Source: JAWXBM01 sp034440115
GTDB taxonomy: Bacteria; Pseudomonadota; Gammaproteobacteria; Xanthomonadales; SZUA-36
Direction of reading: 5' to 3'
DNA length: 57,004 bases
Assembly: GCA_034440115.1 (NCBI GenBank)
Contig: JAWXBM010000012.1
Coordinates: 1 to 57,004 of the forward strand
The notes beneath the pieces are model-generated. The model did not search any database. It saw only the letters and a list, made by a program, of their open reading frames with translations, and was not told where the DNA came from. The number at the start of each line of letters is the position of its first letter. The first letter of the stretch is position 1. A program made the position numbers and the translations under genes. Positions 42,386-50,969 of this stretch are shown here, one piece after another.

Positions 42386-43540
42386 ATTGGCCGGCAGCGC
42401 CTTGAGCAGATCTTCCATGCGCTTGTTCATGGCATCGGCCTTGAATGAGGGAATGCGGTAAGCCCAGCCGCTCACGCGTTGATTGATTGTAGCTGCGCGT
42501 TCCTTGGCATCGACCCGCTCAGTCTGATCCAGCTGGTCAGCTTCGCTGGGCTCAGCGACAGCGATGCCGGATGCATTATCAACATCATCTTTAGCCTCTT
42601 CAGCAGCATCAGTGTTTGCAGTGTCGGTTGTTTCAGCAGCGCCATCAGACTCATAGGCACTGGCACTGATGCGCAGCCACTGCTGCTCCTCAAACTCTGC
42701 CAGTTCAGCCAGCACCTGCAAGCCGTCGGCCGTGAGCAGGCGGAATTGTGTCGCTGCCGAGAAATCCACCGTAGCGGCGGGCGCCACGCTGTCCAATTGC
42801 AGGGTAGCCAGCGCATTGGCGATGGAGTTCACACTCCAGGCTGAAAGCACTTCCCGTCCTTCTGGGACATCCTGCAAGCTGAAATCGTCATCATCGGCCG
42901 AGGTCTTGCTGCCTTTGAGCTCCGCACCATCGGCATGAACCACGCTGAATTCCACTACTTCCGCATCCGAAACATCGATTAGGTCGCGCTGCAGCCAGTC
43001 TTTAGCCTCGGCAGGCAAGTTCAATTGCTGGTCGATCAGCAGAGCCTGGTCGCCATCGACCAGTCGAACGTACTGCCCTTCTCTGCCTTCTGCGGCATTG
43101 CCTATCAACACCGCCATGGTGCCGTCGCCACTCTGCAGCTGAATCTGCATGGCTTGGCTGTCCTCATTGCTGATGTCACTCACTCCCAAGCGCGAAAAGT
43201 ACTCGGCATTGTTGGTCTTGGGCTCGATGATTCGGGCCTTCGCCAGCGCGGACAACAGCTCCCGTAATTTCGGCCAGTCGGCTGGGTAGTCGTGAAACTC
43301 TTCCATCACCCAGGCGTCGTCCTGGCGCTTCAAAGTAGCCACGATTTGGCCTGCTGCGGTTTGATTGTCTGCGGCTTTTACCTGAACACGGTCAATATTG
43401 TTTGCCCAGCCTGCCAGATCCGGCAGTAATAGCTGCACCTGGAATTCACTGTCCTTGCTGGTGCCACCTGGCAGAATGAAGATCAGCGCTCCCACCACCA
43501 GAGTGGCCACCAATAACCAGGAGAAATGCTTTTTGCTCAT
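42380..43540 (-). CDS. DUF4340 protein of a Gld-type ABC operon
   Basis: 386-aa protein with an N-terminal membrane anchor (WLLVATLVVGALIFILPGG) and a periplasmic DUF4340 domain: LKRQDDAWVMEEFHDYPADWPKLRELLSALAKARI is the WxI-type repeat core, with LLIDQQLNLPAEAKDWL. Residues about 290-345 are a low-complexity Asp/Ala/Glu linker (TDTANTDAAEEAKDDVDNA). Found with GldG homologues; role not known. Overlaps gldG by 4 nt. Confidence 0.85.
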   Translation of the reverse strand: MSKKHFSWLLVATLVVGALIFILPGGTSKDSEFQVQLLLPDLAGWANNIDRVQVKAADNQTAAGQIVATLKRQDDAWVMEEFHDYPADWPKLRELLSALAKARIIEPKTNNAEYFSRLGVSDISNEDSQAMQIQLQSGDGTMAVLIGNAAEGREGQYVRLVDGDQALLIDQQLNLPAEAKDWLQRDLIDVSDAEVVEFSVVHADGAELKGSKTSADDDDFSLQDVPEGREVLSAWSVNSIANALATLQLDSVAPAATVDFSAATQFRLLTADGLQVLAELAEFEEQQWLRISASAYESDGAAETTDTANTDAAEEAKDDVDNASGIAVAEPSEADQLDQTERVDAKERAATINQRVSGWAYRIPSFKADAMNKRMEDLLKALPANE

Positions 43541-45453
43541 GCTGCTTTAACCCCTGCACTACTTTGATTCTGCAAAGCTCGCCGTCTCCAGCCAAAGAAT
43601 GCCGCCAGCAGAATCACCAGCACAGGCACCAGGGCAATATTGAACAGTTTCAGCCGCGTTCCCAGGCTGTCGATATCGCTCTGCAAATCATGCTGCACCT
43701 GGCGCAGCTCTTTGCGGATTTCCAGTTTGCGGTCCATGAAACGCTGTACTTCTGCCTGCTGCTCATCGGTCAATACCAGCAAGTCCTCTTCGCCGCGGGC
43801 AGACTGCAATTCTGTCAGGCGCGCTTCGGTTTCGGCCAATTCCAACTGCAAACGTTCTTCGGTCGCGCGATAGCTTTCCTCCGCTTTTAACTGCAGCGCG
43901 TCCACCCGTTCGAACGGACGGCTGGAACTGGCGCGCGTGCGGATGCTGATCAGGTCCACATCACCCAGCAGATTATCCACCGAATTGACCACGATATTGC
44001 CGTTATCGGCAAAGGAGTTGACGATGACCTGGCCGAGGAAGGGCTGTTTCTGCACCCACAACCGATCTGTCAGCATATCCGTGTCAGCATAAAGCACGAC
44101 GTTGATACCCTGCGCTGTGGCCGCCTTTATATGCCCGGCTGATTCATTTTCTGTTTCAGCCTCTGGCTCCGTTTCACCTTCTGGCTCTGCTTCGACTTCT
44201 GGGGCTTGTTCAAAAGCCGATGCAGCCGGGCCAGTAACCCGTGCCGCCAATGCATAGCGCTCACCGGTGGGATTGAAGTCCTGCATCAAATCAGCCGGAT
44301 TGGTCAGAAAGCGCAACCGCGACGCGTCCAGCGGAGCGGCGTTTTCACTGCTTTGTGCCAGAACTTCAAAGCTGGTGCCAGCACCCTCAATCGGTTGCAA
44401 CCAGCCGACCGAGGAAAAGTTAACCACTTCCAGGTCCGCACTGATAATGTCGTCCGTGTTCAGACCCTCCGGTGGTACCGACAGGATGCCGATATGGCGG
44501 TTCTGTCCCGAGCCTATTCCAAACTGCAGGTCACCCAAAACACGGTTAACATCGAAGTCCACACCCCAGGCAGCCAGCAATTTGCCCAGTGTTGATGGGC
44601 TGCCACGCTGCATCTGTGCCATGGGATCGCCCGGCGTGCCCTGATCGGATTCAGCTACCGGATCCATAAAGGCCACCAGGCGTCCGCCCGCCAAAACGAA
44701 CTGATCAATGCTGTAAAGCATGGGTTCCGGCAAGTCGCGCGGATGGATCAAAACCAGCAGGTCAATTTCTTTCGGAATGCCTTCCGTCTGTGGGTCAATG
44801 TCCTGCAGCGTGAACAACTGGCTGAGTTGCTCGCGTATCACCCAGGGGTCGGTCACAGACTGCGCGGCCGGGTCAAAACCGCCCTGCATTTCCAAAGAGC
44901 TCAGTACACCGATGGTCTTTTTCTCAGGCTTGCCCAGCGAAGAAATCATCTTGGCCAGGTCATATTCGAGGAACTGCTCCTTCTGCGGTTGCAGGAAGGG
45001 CATGGTCTGCACTTCATCCAGCGAATTGGTGCCGGCAATACCCAGGTACAGCGTGATACCACTGGCGCCTATCGGCACAGCCTGCAGCCCAAAACGGGCT
45101 GCCTCATCTTCCTGCTCGGAAAATGCCACCGGATCAATGCGCTGCACGCTCAGCTTGCCGTTGCTGCGATCAACCATTTCACCCAGCAACTCATCTACCC
45201 GCTTGGCGTAGCTGCGAATCTGTGGCAATTCACGGCTGGGTTCTTCGGAGAAAAAGCGATACAGCTTCACCGGTTCATCCAGGCCTTCAAGGATATTGCG
45301 TGTGCCCTGGCTCAGGGTATAGAGCTTGTCCTGAGTCAGGTCCAGCCGTGCACCGCTGAACAACTTGGCCGATAACACCGTCAGGGCAGCAAAAAATACC
45401 GCCAGCAGGACCAGCGTAGCAGCCGGCATAAGAGGTTTTTTCATCATGGTCAT
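43537..45453 (-). CDS. GldG-like ABC transporter auxiliary protein
   Basis: 638 aa. N-terminal membrane helix (MPAATLVLLAVFFAALTVLSAKLF), then a Gld-G-type periplasmic domain (LDLTQDKLYTLSQGTRNILEGLDEPV, LPQIRSYAKRVDELL), an ABC-2-associated central domain with VLIHPRDLPEPMLYSIDQFVLAGGRLVAFMDP, a low-complexity acidic linker (EPEGETEPEAETENES), and a C-terminal helix pair (RLQLELAETEARLTELQ) with a final membrane segment FNIALVPVLVILLAAFFGWRRR. Start may be the downstream ATG 45447 with GAGG 8 nt upstream. The cargo of Gld-type transporters in gammaproteobacteria is not known. Confidence 0.88.
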   Translation of the reverse strand: MTMMKKPLMPAATLVLLAVFFAALTVLSAKLFSGARLDLTQDKLYTLSQGTRNILEGLDEPVKLYRFFSEEPSRELPQIRSYAKRVDELLGEMVDRSNGKLSVQRIDPVAFSEQEDEAARFGLQAVPIGASGITLYLGIAGTNSLDEVQTMPFLQPQKEQFLEYDLAKMISSLGKPEKKTIGVLSSLEMQGGFDPAAQSVTDPWVIREQLSQLFTLQDIDPQTEGIPKEIDLLVLIHPRDLPEPMLYSIDQFVLAGGRLVAFMDPVAESDQGTPGDPMAQMQRGSPSTLGKLLAAWGVDFDVNRVLGDLQFGIGSGQNRHIGILSVPPEGLNTDDIISADLEVVNFSSVGWLQPIEGAGTSFEVLAQSSENAAPLDASRLRFLTNPADLMQDFNPTGERYALAARVTGPAASAFEQAPEVEAEPEGETEPEAETENESAGHIKAATAQGINVVLYADTDMLTDRLWVQKQPFLGQVIVNSFADNGNIVVNSVDNLLGDVDLISIRTRASSSRPFERVDALQLKAEESYRATEERLQLELAETEARLTELQSARGEEDLLVLTDEQQAEVQRFMDRKLEIRKELRQVQHDLQSDIDSLGTRLKLFNIALVPVLVILLAAFFGWRRRALQNQSSAGVKAA

Positions 45454-45457
45454 ATCC

Positions 45458-46231
45458 TCAATCAGCCTTGTTCATTTCCAGCACCACCACACTGGCCAAC
45501 AGCCAGAAGACGATCACCAGGAAGAAATAAATCAGGTCGCGCACATCCAGCACGCCCTTGGAAATGGAAGCGAAGCGTGACAGGAAACTGAAATCAGCGA
45601 CCATGTCCAAAAAGCCCTGCGGTGCCCAACTGGCAAACAGATTCATGATCATGGGCAGGCCACTGAGCATAAAGGCGAAACAAACCGCGACGCTGAGGAT
45701 GAAGGCGACCACCTGGTTGCGCGTCAGCGTTGACATGCAGGAGCCAATCGCGAGAAAACCACCGGCCATCAGCCAACTGCCAATGTAGGCAGCCAGAATG
45801 GCGCCATTGTCGGGGCTGCCCAGGTAATTGACGGTCAGCCAGACCGGCAAGGTCAGCGCCAGCGCCAGGCCGAGGAATAACCAGGCCGCCAGGAACTTGC
45901 CCAGTACCGCTTGCCACAGGCTGACCGGCAGAGTCAGCAATAACTCAATGGTGCCGGAACGACGTTCTTCAGCCCACAACCGCATGGCCATGGCAGGTAC
46001 CAGGAACAGATACAGCCAGGCATGAAACTGGAAGAACGGCCCCAGGTCAGCCAGGCCTCGTTCATAAAACGAGCCAATATAGAAAGTAAAAACGCCGGCC
46101 ATTACCAGGAAAATCACAATGAATACCCAGGCAACCGGGGTGACGAAATAGGCGGCCAACTCACGGCGCATGACGTTGAGCGCCGGATAGGCGGCTGCCG
46201 GAGTTGCAATATTTTGTGTCGCTGTGTTCAT
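45458..46231 (-). CDS. GldF-like ABC permease
   Basis: 257-aa ABC-2 type permease. Six hydrophobic segments, beginning FVTPVAWVFIVIFLVMAGVFTFYIGSFY; RLWAEERRSGTIELLLTLPVS is the signature cytoplasmic loop of the family. SCMSTLTRNQVVAFILSVAVCFAFML and VRDLIYFFLVIVFWLLASVVVLEM close the protein. Overlaps the ATPase gene by 4 nt (ATGA). Confidence 0.9.
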   Translation of the reverse strand: MNTATQNIATPAAAYPALNVMRRELAAYFVTPVAWVFIVIFLVMAGVFTFYIGSFYERGLADLGPFFQFHAWLYLFLVPAMAMRLWAEERRSGTIELLLTLPVSLWQAVLGKFLAAWLFLGLALALTLPVWLTVNYLGSPDNGAILAAYIGSWLMAGGFLAIGSCMSTLTRNQVVAFILSVAVCFAFMLSGLPMIMNLFASWAPQGFLDMVADFSFLSRFASISKGVLDVRDLIYFFLVIVFWLLASVVVLEMNKAD

Positions 46232-47163
46232 GCTCGACCCTCCATGCTGGTCACCTGGCGGAAAACTTCATCCATGCGCCCTTGCTCCAGGCGCAATTCG
46301 TGCACTTTCCAGCCTTGCTCCTTAACCAGTTCGGAAACGACCTGGAACAGAGCAGCGTCCCGGTCCGGGAATACGGTGAGCTCACCGTCACGAATTTCCA
46401 CTTTGCGCGCTTGTGGCAATTCGCTCAATACGCTGGCGGCCTTTTGCAGATCATCGACCACCAGCGTGACGGCATTGTGGTAGCGCGATCGGCCCAACAA
46501 CCCGCTGGGTGTGTCGTCCAGCAACAGGCGGCCATCGGCAATGATCATGGCACGGTTACACACGGCCTGTACTTCTTCCAGGATGTGGGTGGAAATGACG
46601 ATGATTTTTTCCGCCGCCATATCCTGTATCAGGCTTCTGACCTCATGCTTCTGGTTGGGGTCCAGGCCATCGGTGGGTTCGTCCAGGATCAGTATGTCCG
46701 GGTCATGCAGGATGGCTTGCGCCAACCCTACCCGGCGCTTGTAGCCTTTGGACAGGGTATCGATGACCTGGTGTTTGACATGGCGCAGATTGAGCCGCTC
46801 CATGGCGGCATCTGCCTTGCCTGTCACTGCGGCGCCGCTGAAGCCACGCGCACGAGCGATAAATTGCAGAAATGCGGTGACGGTCATCTCGCCGTAACCT
46901 GGTGCGCCTTCAGGCAAATAGCCCATGCAGCGGCGGGCGGCCAAAGAATCCTCAACGATATCGTGACCGCTGATCAGCGCCGTGCCGGCACTGGGGGTCA
47001 GAAATCCCGTCAGCATTTTCATGGTGGTTGATTTGCCGGCACCATTGGGCCCCAGGAAGCCGAGCACGTCGCCGGCTTGCAGTTCGAAGCTCATGTCCCT
47101 GACGGCGACCAGTTGGCCGTAATGCTTGGTCAAGGAACGCGCTTCAATCCTGACTTTACTCAT
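46228..47163 (-). CDS. GldA-like ABC ATPase
   Basis: 311-aa ATPase of the Gld/DrrA type. Start 47163 (MSKVRIEARSLTKHYG) follows GGGAGAG closely; an upstream frame extension is ignored. Walker A GPNGAGKST (38-46), Q-loop MGYLPEGAPGYGEMTV, signature LSKGYKRRVGLAQ, Walker B ILILDEPTDGLDP, His switch ISTHI. The C-terminal domain (VEIRDGELTVFPDRDAALFQVV) is the DrrA-type extension. First of the operon gldA-F-G-DUF4340-DUF423-alkA; promoter between 47164 and 47434 not clear. Confidence 0.92.
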   Translation of the reverse strand: MSKVRIEARSLTKHYGQLVAVRDMSFELQAGDVLGFLGPNGAGKSTTMKMLTGFLTPSAGTALISGHDIVEDSLAARRCMGYLPEGAPGYGEMTVTAFLQFIARARGFSGAAVTGKADAAMERLNLRHVKHQVIDTLSKGYKRRVGLAQAILHDPDILILDEPTDGLDPNQKHEVRSLIQDMAAEKIIVISTHILEEVQAVCNRAMIIADGRLLLDDTPSGLLGRSRYHNAVTLVVDDLQKAASVLSELPQARKVEIRDGELTVFPDRDAALFQVVSELVKEQGWKVHELRLEQGRMDEVFRQVTSMEGRA

Positions 47164-47434
47164 AAACTCTCTCCCAAGGAAATTTTCTGGCTCAATAGCA
47201 GATTCATGATTTTCTCTTATTCTGGCCAATGGCTACCCAAAAGCCATAATTCGTTATCATGCTGAGGCCACCATGGACCTCAGCGATGGACCACAGCCGC
47301 GGTAAAAAATTTCAGGTCACGCTGCTGATTTTTCAAGTCCTGTTGCATTCAGAATGCGCGGCCATGACTTTTGTCACTGGCAACAGCAGCCGATTCCATA
47401 CAAATTAGAGACGAATGTTACAGGAGATTTCAGT

Positions 47435-47674
47435 TTGACCATGTGGACCGCCATCGCACTCATTGCCATCGCCGGAATTGTCGGTGAGGCGTACCGCCAT
47501 CATGCCAAGGACAAGTTGTCCAAGGCCGACCACCAGTCTATTGATGCCCTCAATCGTCGGCTGGACTCGCTGGAATCCGACCTGAAGCAAAGGGTGGAAA
47601 CCCTGGAACGTATCGTTACCGATCGCAATGAAAGCCTGAAGCGCAAATTTGATCACCTGGACAAAGCCGGTTAA
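47435..47674 (+). CDS. PspB-like small membrane protein
   Basis: 79-aa protein. Start TTG 47435 has GGAG 8 nt upstream, a better spacing than the ATG two codons later (14 nt). One N-terminal membrane helix (MWTAIALIAIAGIVGEAYRH) and a coiled coil (LNRRLDSLESDLKQRVETLERIVTDRNESLKRKF). LERIVTD is the signature also seen in PspB, a partner of PspC in the phage-shock response, but PspA and PspC are not nearby and the family is broad. Confidence 0.6.
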   Translation: MTMWTAIALIAIAGIVGEAYRHHAKDKLSKADHQSIDALNRRLDSLESDLKQRVETLERIVTDRNESLKRKFDHLDKAG

Positions 47675-47686
47675 TACTTTGTCGGA

Positions 47687-47709
47687 GGCCGCTTTGCGGC
47701 CGGCCTTTT
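47687..47709 (+). terminator. intrinsic terminator of the PspB-like gene
   Basis: GGCCGC (47687-47692), loop TTT, GCGGCC (47696-47701), then GGCCTTTT. It lies 13 nt after the stop of the 47435 gene. Confidence 0.75.
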
Positions 47710-47907
47710 CATCCGACCTTTCGCGCGCAAAGCGCGCTGCTACAATAACGAAGCACATTTTGAACATGGCTGTTCTCAGATCGCAAATTTGTGCAGGGAT
47801 GCTTAGATAGCGGAGGGCACGACTGCAGGAGATAGAGCAACGCAGGAGCAGTTGCCGAGGATGCCCGAGAGCTATCAAAGGATGCACCAGAGCTATCCGC
47901 GCTCCGC

Positions 47908-48549
47908 CTAAATCTGCCCCAACTCAAAAGCTTTCAACACCGCCCGGGTTCTATCGCGTACACCCATCTTGGAAAGTATGTTCGACACATGATTCTTGAT
48001 GGTTCCTTCAGCCACACCCAGGCTGTTGGCAATTTCCTTGTTGCTGTAGCCGCCCGCCATCAGGCGCAGGATTTCCGTTTCGCGCTCGGTTAAGGGGTCT
48101 GGCCGGTCCAGACTGGAAAATTCTGTCTTCAGGTTGGCCAGGCCTTTCAACAAGCGCTGGGTAACGGCTGGCTTGACGATAGTTCCGCCCTCAGCCACGG
48201 TTTTGACCGCTTCCACCAGGTCTTCCAACGACACATCCTTGAGCAGATAGCCGCGCGCACCAGCCTTGATACCGGCCAGCACCAACTCATCATCATCAAA
48301 AGTGGTAAGAATGATGGTAGGCGGAACGGCATCGTTCTTGGCCAGGGTTTGCAGCATTTCGATACCCGACATGCCCGGCATGCGCATATCCAGTAGCATC
48401 ACGTCCGGATTGATCTCCGGCAGCATCCGTATGGCTTCAGCACCATCCGCTGCTTCGGCGACGATTTCTATGTCGGTGGACAACTCCAGCAGGCTGCGCA
48501 CACCTTTGCGCACCAGGTTCTGATCATCAACCAGCATCACTCGAATCAT
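47908..48549 (-). CDS. NarL/DesR-type response regulator
   Basis: 213 aa. Receiver with VMLVDDQNLVRKGV, phospho-acceptor Asp in VMLLDMRMPGMSGIEML, ILTTFDDDE and LLKDVSLEDLVEAV. The C-terminal LuxR helix-turn-helix is LTERETEILRLMAGGYSNKEIANSLGVAEGTIKNHVSNILSK. Controlled by the kinase upstream. The ATG is inside the second unit of a 19-bp tandem duplication and has TTTGGAGG upstream. Target genes unknown; the Gld-type operon is one near candidate. Confidence 0.93.
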   Translation of the reverse strand: MIRVMLVDDQNLVRKGVRSLLELSTDIEIVAEAADGAEAIRMLPEINPDVMLLDMRMPGMSGIEMLQTLAKNDAVPPTIILTTFDDDELVLAGIKAGARGYLLKDVSLEDLVEAVKTVAEGGTIVKPAVTQRLLKGLANLKTEFSSLDRPDPLTERETEILRLMAGGYSNKEIANSLGVAEGTIKNHVSNILSKMGVRDRTRAVLKAFELGQI

Positions 48550-48583
48550 GAAGTAGCCTCCAAATCATGAAGTAACCTCCAAA
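48546..48583 (-). repeat. 19-bp tandem duplication of stop/SD/start segment
   Basis: Two units (48546-48564 and 48565-48583) with one mismatch. Each carries TTTGGAGG, TACTTC and ATGA: the outer ATGA contains the kinase stop, the inner the regulator start. Probably an ancestral ATGA overlap duplicated together with its Shine-Dalgarno. Confidence 0.85.
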
Positions 48584-49743
48584 GGTAACCAGGCATGCAA
48601 CGAAAAACCCGCACCGGGGCTGGATTCTAACCTAAGTTCTCCACCCAGTTGCTGCAATCGCTCCGACATGCCGCTCAAGCCGTTGCCCACGGCCAGATCA
48701 CTGGCGCCGCGACCGTCATCATGCGCCGTCAAAACAACACCATTCTCATCCTGTGCCAGCCTGATCCACAGGTTTCGGGCACCGGCATGACGCACACTGT
48801 TGGTAATGGCTTCCTGGGCACAGCGTAACAGCACGTGGGCCTGGACCGGATCCATCATGGCCAGCTTGCGCGGCAGGTCCAGGTGAATCACTGGCTCCGG
48901 CACACCCTCAACCAGCGTTCCCAGCGCAGCGGCTAAATCAACCTTGTCGTTCTCGCGAATATCGCTGACCACTTCGCGCACATCCGCCAGCAACAATTTC
49001 GCCAGCGATCGGGCCTGTTGCACATGCTCCAGGGCTTTGCCCTCAACCAGGTGAGTGGCCACTTCCAGGTTCAGCGTCAGGGCAGTCAGGTGATGACCGA
49101 CCAGGTCGTGCAATTCGCGCGCAATGCGCACCCGTTCGGCAATGCGGGTGTTGTCGGCCAACAAGGCCTGAGTGGCATGTAACTCCGAATTGAGCTTGCG
49201 CAACTCGTCACGCGCAGCATGTTGCCGCAAACCCACTACTGAACTCATGAAGGCAAACAGGGAAATGCCCATAAACAAACCAGCGGTCATGGCCGCATCG
49301 GTAAAAGACACATTCGGTACGGTTGTCAGTGCAGCGGCCAGAATCAAGCTTTGCGCCAGCAACCACACCCAAGCCCAGGTCATACTGAATATCCACGGCA
49401 ACAGGCCAGCCACCAGCAGCAACAGCAAGCCACCCAGCCCGGATTGCGAGGTCAGGCTGATACCAATCGCGCTGACGCTCAACACCAGTGCAGCGAATAC
49501 CCGATGTGCTATCGGCGTGCGCACTGGCAGTTCGCGCACCAGGTTCCAGTAGGTCAAGCCAAATACCAGGTGCAATATCCACCAACCCACATAGCGTTCC
49601 TGATCCAGTTGACTGGAGTCGTTGGTCAGCATCCAGATCAACGGCACCGAGGCACACAGCCAGGTAAATAGCCCGGCATTGCGCATCAACTGCGTTGGTC
49701 GGTAGTTTTCTGTCAGTGTTATTTTGAGCCTGTCGGCATTCAC
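48565..49743 (-). CDS. DesK/NarX-type sensor histidine kinase
   Basis: 392 aa. The N-terminal half has six hydrophobic segments (such as GLFTWLCASVPLIWML, VFAALVLSVSAIGISL, GGLLLLLVAGLLPWIF, LFMGISLFAFMSSVVGL), then a coiled linker and HisKA_3 with phospho-His in ERVRIARELHDLVGHHLTAL. The HATPase domain has EAITNSVRHAGA, HDDGRGAS and GNGLSGMSERLQQLGG. GTG start with GAGG about 9 nt upstream. Membrane- or lipid-state sensing, as for DesK, is a guess from architecture. It precedes its regulator. Confidence 0.9.
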   Translation of the reverse strand: MNADRLKITLTENYRPTQLMRNAGLFTWLCASVPLIWMLTNDSSQLDQERYVGWWILHLVFGLTYWNLVRELPVRTPIAHRVFAALVLSVSAIGISLTSQSGLGGLLLLLVAGLLPWIFSMTWAWVWLLAQSLILAAALTTVPNVSFTDAAMTAGLFMGISLFAFMSSVVGLRQHAARDELRKLNSELHATQALLADNTRIAERVRIARELHDLVGHHLTALTLNLEVATHLVEGKALEHVQQARSLAKLLLADVREVVSDIRENDKVDLAAALGTLVEGVPEPVIHLDLPRKLAMMDPVQAHVLLRCAQEAITNSVRHAGARNLWIRLAQDENGVVLTAHDDGRGASDLAVGNGLSGMSERLQQLGGELRLESSPGAGFSLHAWLPLEVTS

Positions 49744-49856
49744 CGGTGGCTACCTCGGCTGTTGGTTCTGTTATTTTATCTTAGAAGGACACTGATTAAT
49801 TATGCATGGGCCGAAAGACACTTATGTTGGGCAAACTATGCTGCGCTGGAGATCCA

Positions 49857-50378
49857 ATGACTGAACCCGCTGGCCAAATGCTGACTTGGGCTGATGCAGA
49901 TCAAGCTGCATTGGCGGCTTTGCTGCGGCGTTTTGGCATGGAAATCCGACAAGTCACGGCAGCAACGGACATACCCGGATCCTTCTGGGGAGATGAAGAG
50001 GCCGGGCTGAAGGGCCGGTGCCTGTTGTTGCGCGACGACACGCCGGTACATTCCGCGCTGCATGAGGCCTGTCACTACATCTGCATGGACTCTGCCCGAC
50101 GCGACGGCCTGGACACCAATGCGGGCGGGGATTATAACGAAGAAAATGCCGTGTGCTATCTGCAGATACTGCTGGCAGATCATGTGCCCGGGTTTAGCCG
50201 CGATTGCATGCTGCAGGACATGGATGCATGGGGCTACAGTTTTCGCTTGGGTAGCGCGCGAGCCTGGTTTGTGCAGGACGCGGCCGATGCCCGGCAAACG
50301 CTGATGGACTGGCAATTGATTGACGCCTCAGGCCAGCCTTCCTTTAAACTCCGCAATGATGATGCAGACAAAGTTTAA
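49857..50378 (+). CDS. hypothetical protein with HEACH metal-binding motif
   Basis: 173-aa cytoplasmic protein of no family I can name. Start 49857 has GGAG 5 nt upstream. HSALHEACHYICMD (H69-E70-A71-C72-H73) fits the HExxH zinc peptidase motif, and GGDYNEENAVCYLQ supplies possible third ligands (Glu). No signal or membrane segment. A short metallopeptidase-like protein is an inference. Followed closely by the GNAT gene. Confidence 0.65.
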   Translation: MTEPAGQMLTWADADQAALAALLRRFGMEIRQVTAATDIPGSFWGDEEAGLKGRCLLLRDDTPVHSALHEACHYICMDSARRDGLDTNAGGDYNEENAVCYLQILLADHVPGFSRDCMLQDMDAWGYSFRLGSARAWFVQDAADARQTLMDWQLIDASGQPSFKLRNDDADKV

Positions 50379-50400
50379 AAGCACGACAAAAAATAAAAGC

Positions 50401-50961
50401 ATGGCAACGAATAACCAAACGGCATTGCATGTACCTGAGCTGGAAACCAGCCGATTGTTGATTCGCTGCCTGCGTATGGATGATGCCGCTGCCATGCTGG
50501 AAATCCTCTCGGACGAAGAAACCGTGCGTTACTGGGGCCGGCCAGTGATGACCGAGCTGCAGCAGGCGCAAGACTATACCCGTGAAAATTTGCGCTGGAT
50601 GGAAGATGGCCACTGCCTGTATTGGGGCATAGAAGAAAAGGCCAGCGGTAAAATGATCGGTACCTGCACCTTGTTCAAGTTGGACAGCACCAACCGGCGC
50701 GGTGAAATCGGCTATTTACTCAACCGTGTGTACTGGCATCTGGGCCTAATGTCTGAAGCAATGGAAAGCGTTATTGCTTATGCCTTCACCGTATTGAAAT
50801 TACACCGCCTGGAAGCAGACACCGATCCGGGAAATGCGGCCAGCATTCGCATACTCGAACATTTCGGTTTTGAGCGAGAGGGCCTGTTCCGCGATCGCTG
50901 GCTGGTCAATGGCGTTTGGTGCGACAGCCTGATGCTGGGCCTGGTTTCAAACCAGGGCTAA
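50401..50961 (+). CDS. GNAT acetyltransferase (RimJ/RimL type)
   Basis: 186-aa acetyltransferase of the RimJ/RimL/Rim-like GNAT type. ETSRLLIRCLRMDDAAAMLEIL is the N-terminal block, GEIGYLLNRVYWHLGLMSEAMESVIAYAF the acetyl-CoA loop region, and LEADTDPGNAASIRILEHFGFEREGL the C-terminal signature. Substrate unknown. Start uncertain: ATG 50401 or ATGATGATG near 50356; neither has a strong Shine-Dalgarno. Its stop is 8 nt before prpD. Confidence 0.85.
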   Translation: MATNNQTALHVPELETSRLLIRCLRMDDAAAMLEILSDEETVRYWGRPVMTELQQAQDYTRENLRWMEDGHCLYWGIEEKASGKMIGTCTLFKLDSTNRRGEIGYLLNRVYWHLGLMSEAMESVIAYAFTVLKLHRLEADTDPGNAASIRILEHFGFEREGLFRDRWLVNGVWCDSLMLGLVSNQG

Positions 50962-50969
50962 GGAAATCA

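Noticed and set aside
47710..47907. Gene between the PspB-like gene and the regulator
   Set aside because: Short frames only; a GCGCGC-AAA-GCGCGC hairpin is present, but no conserved product.
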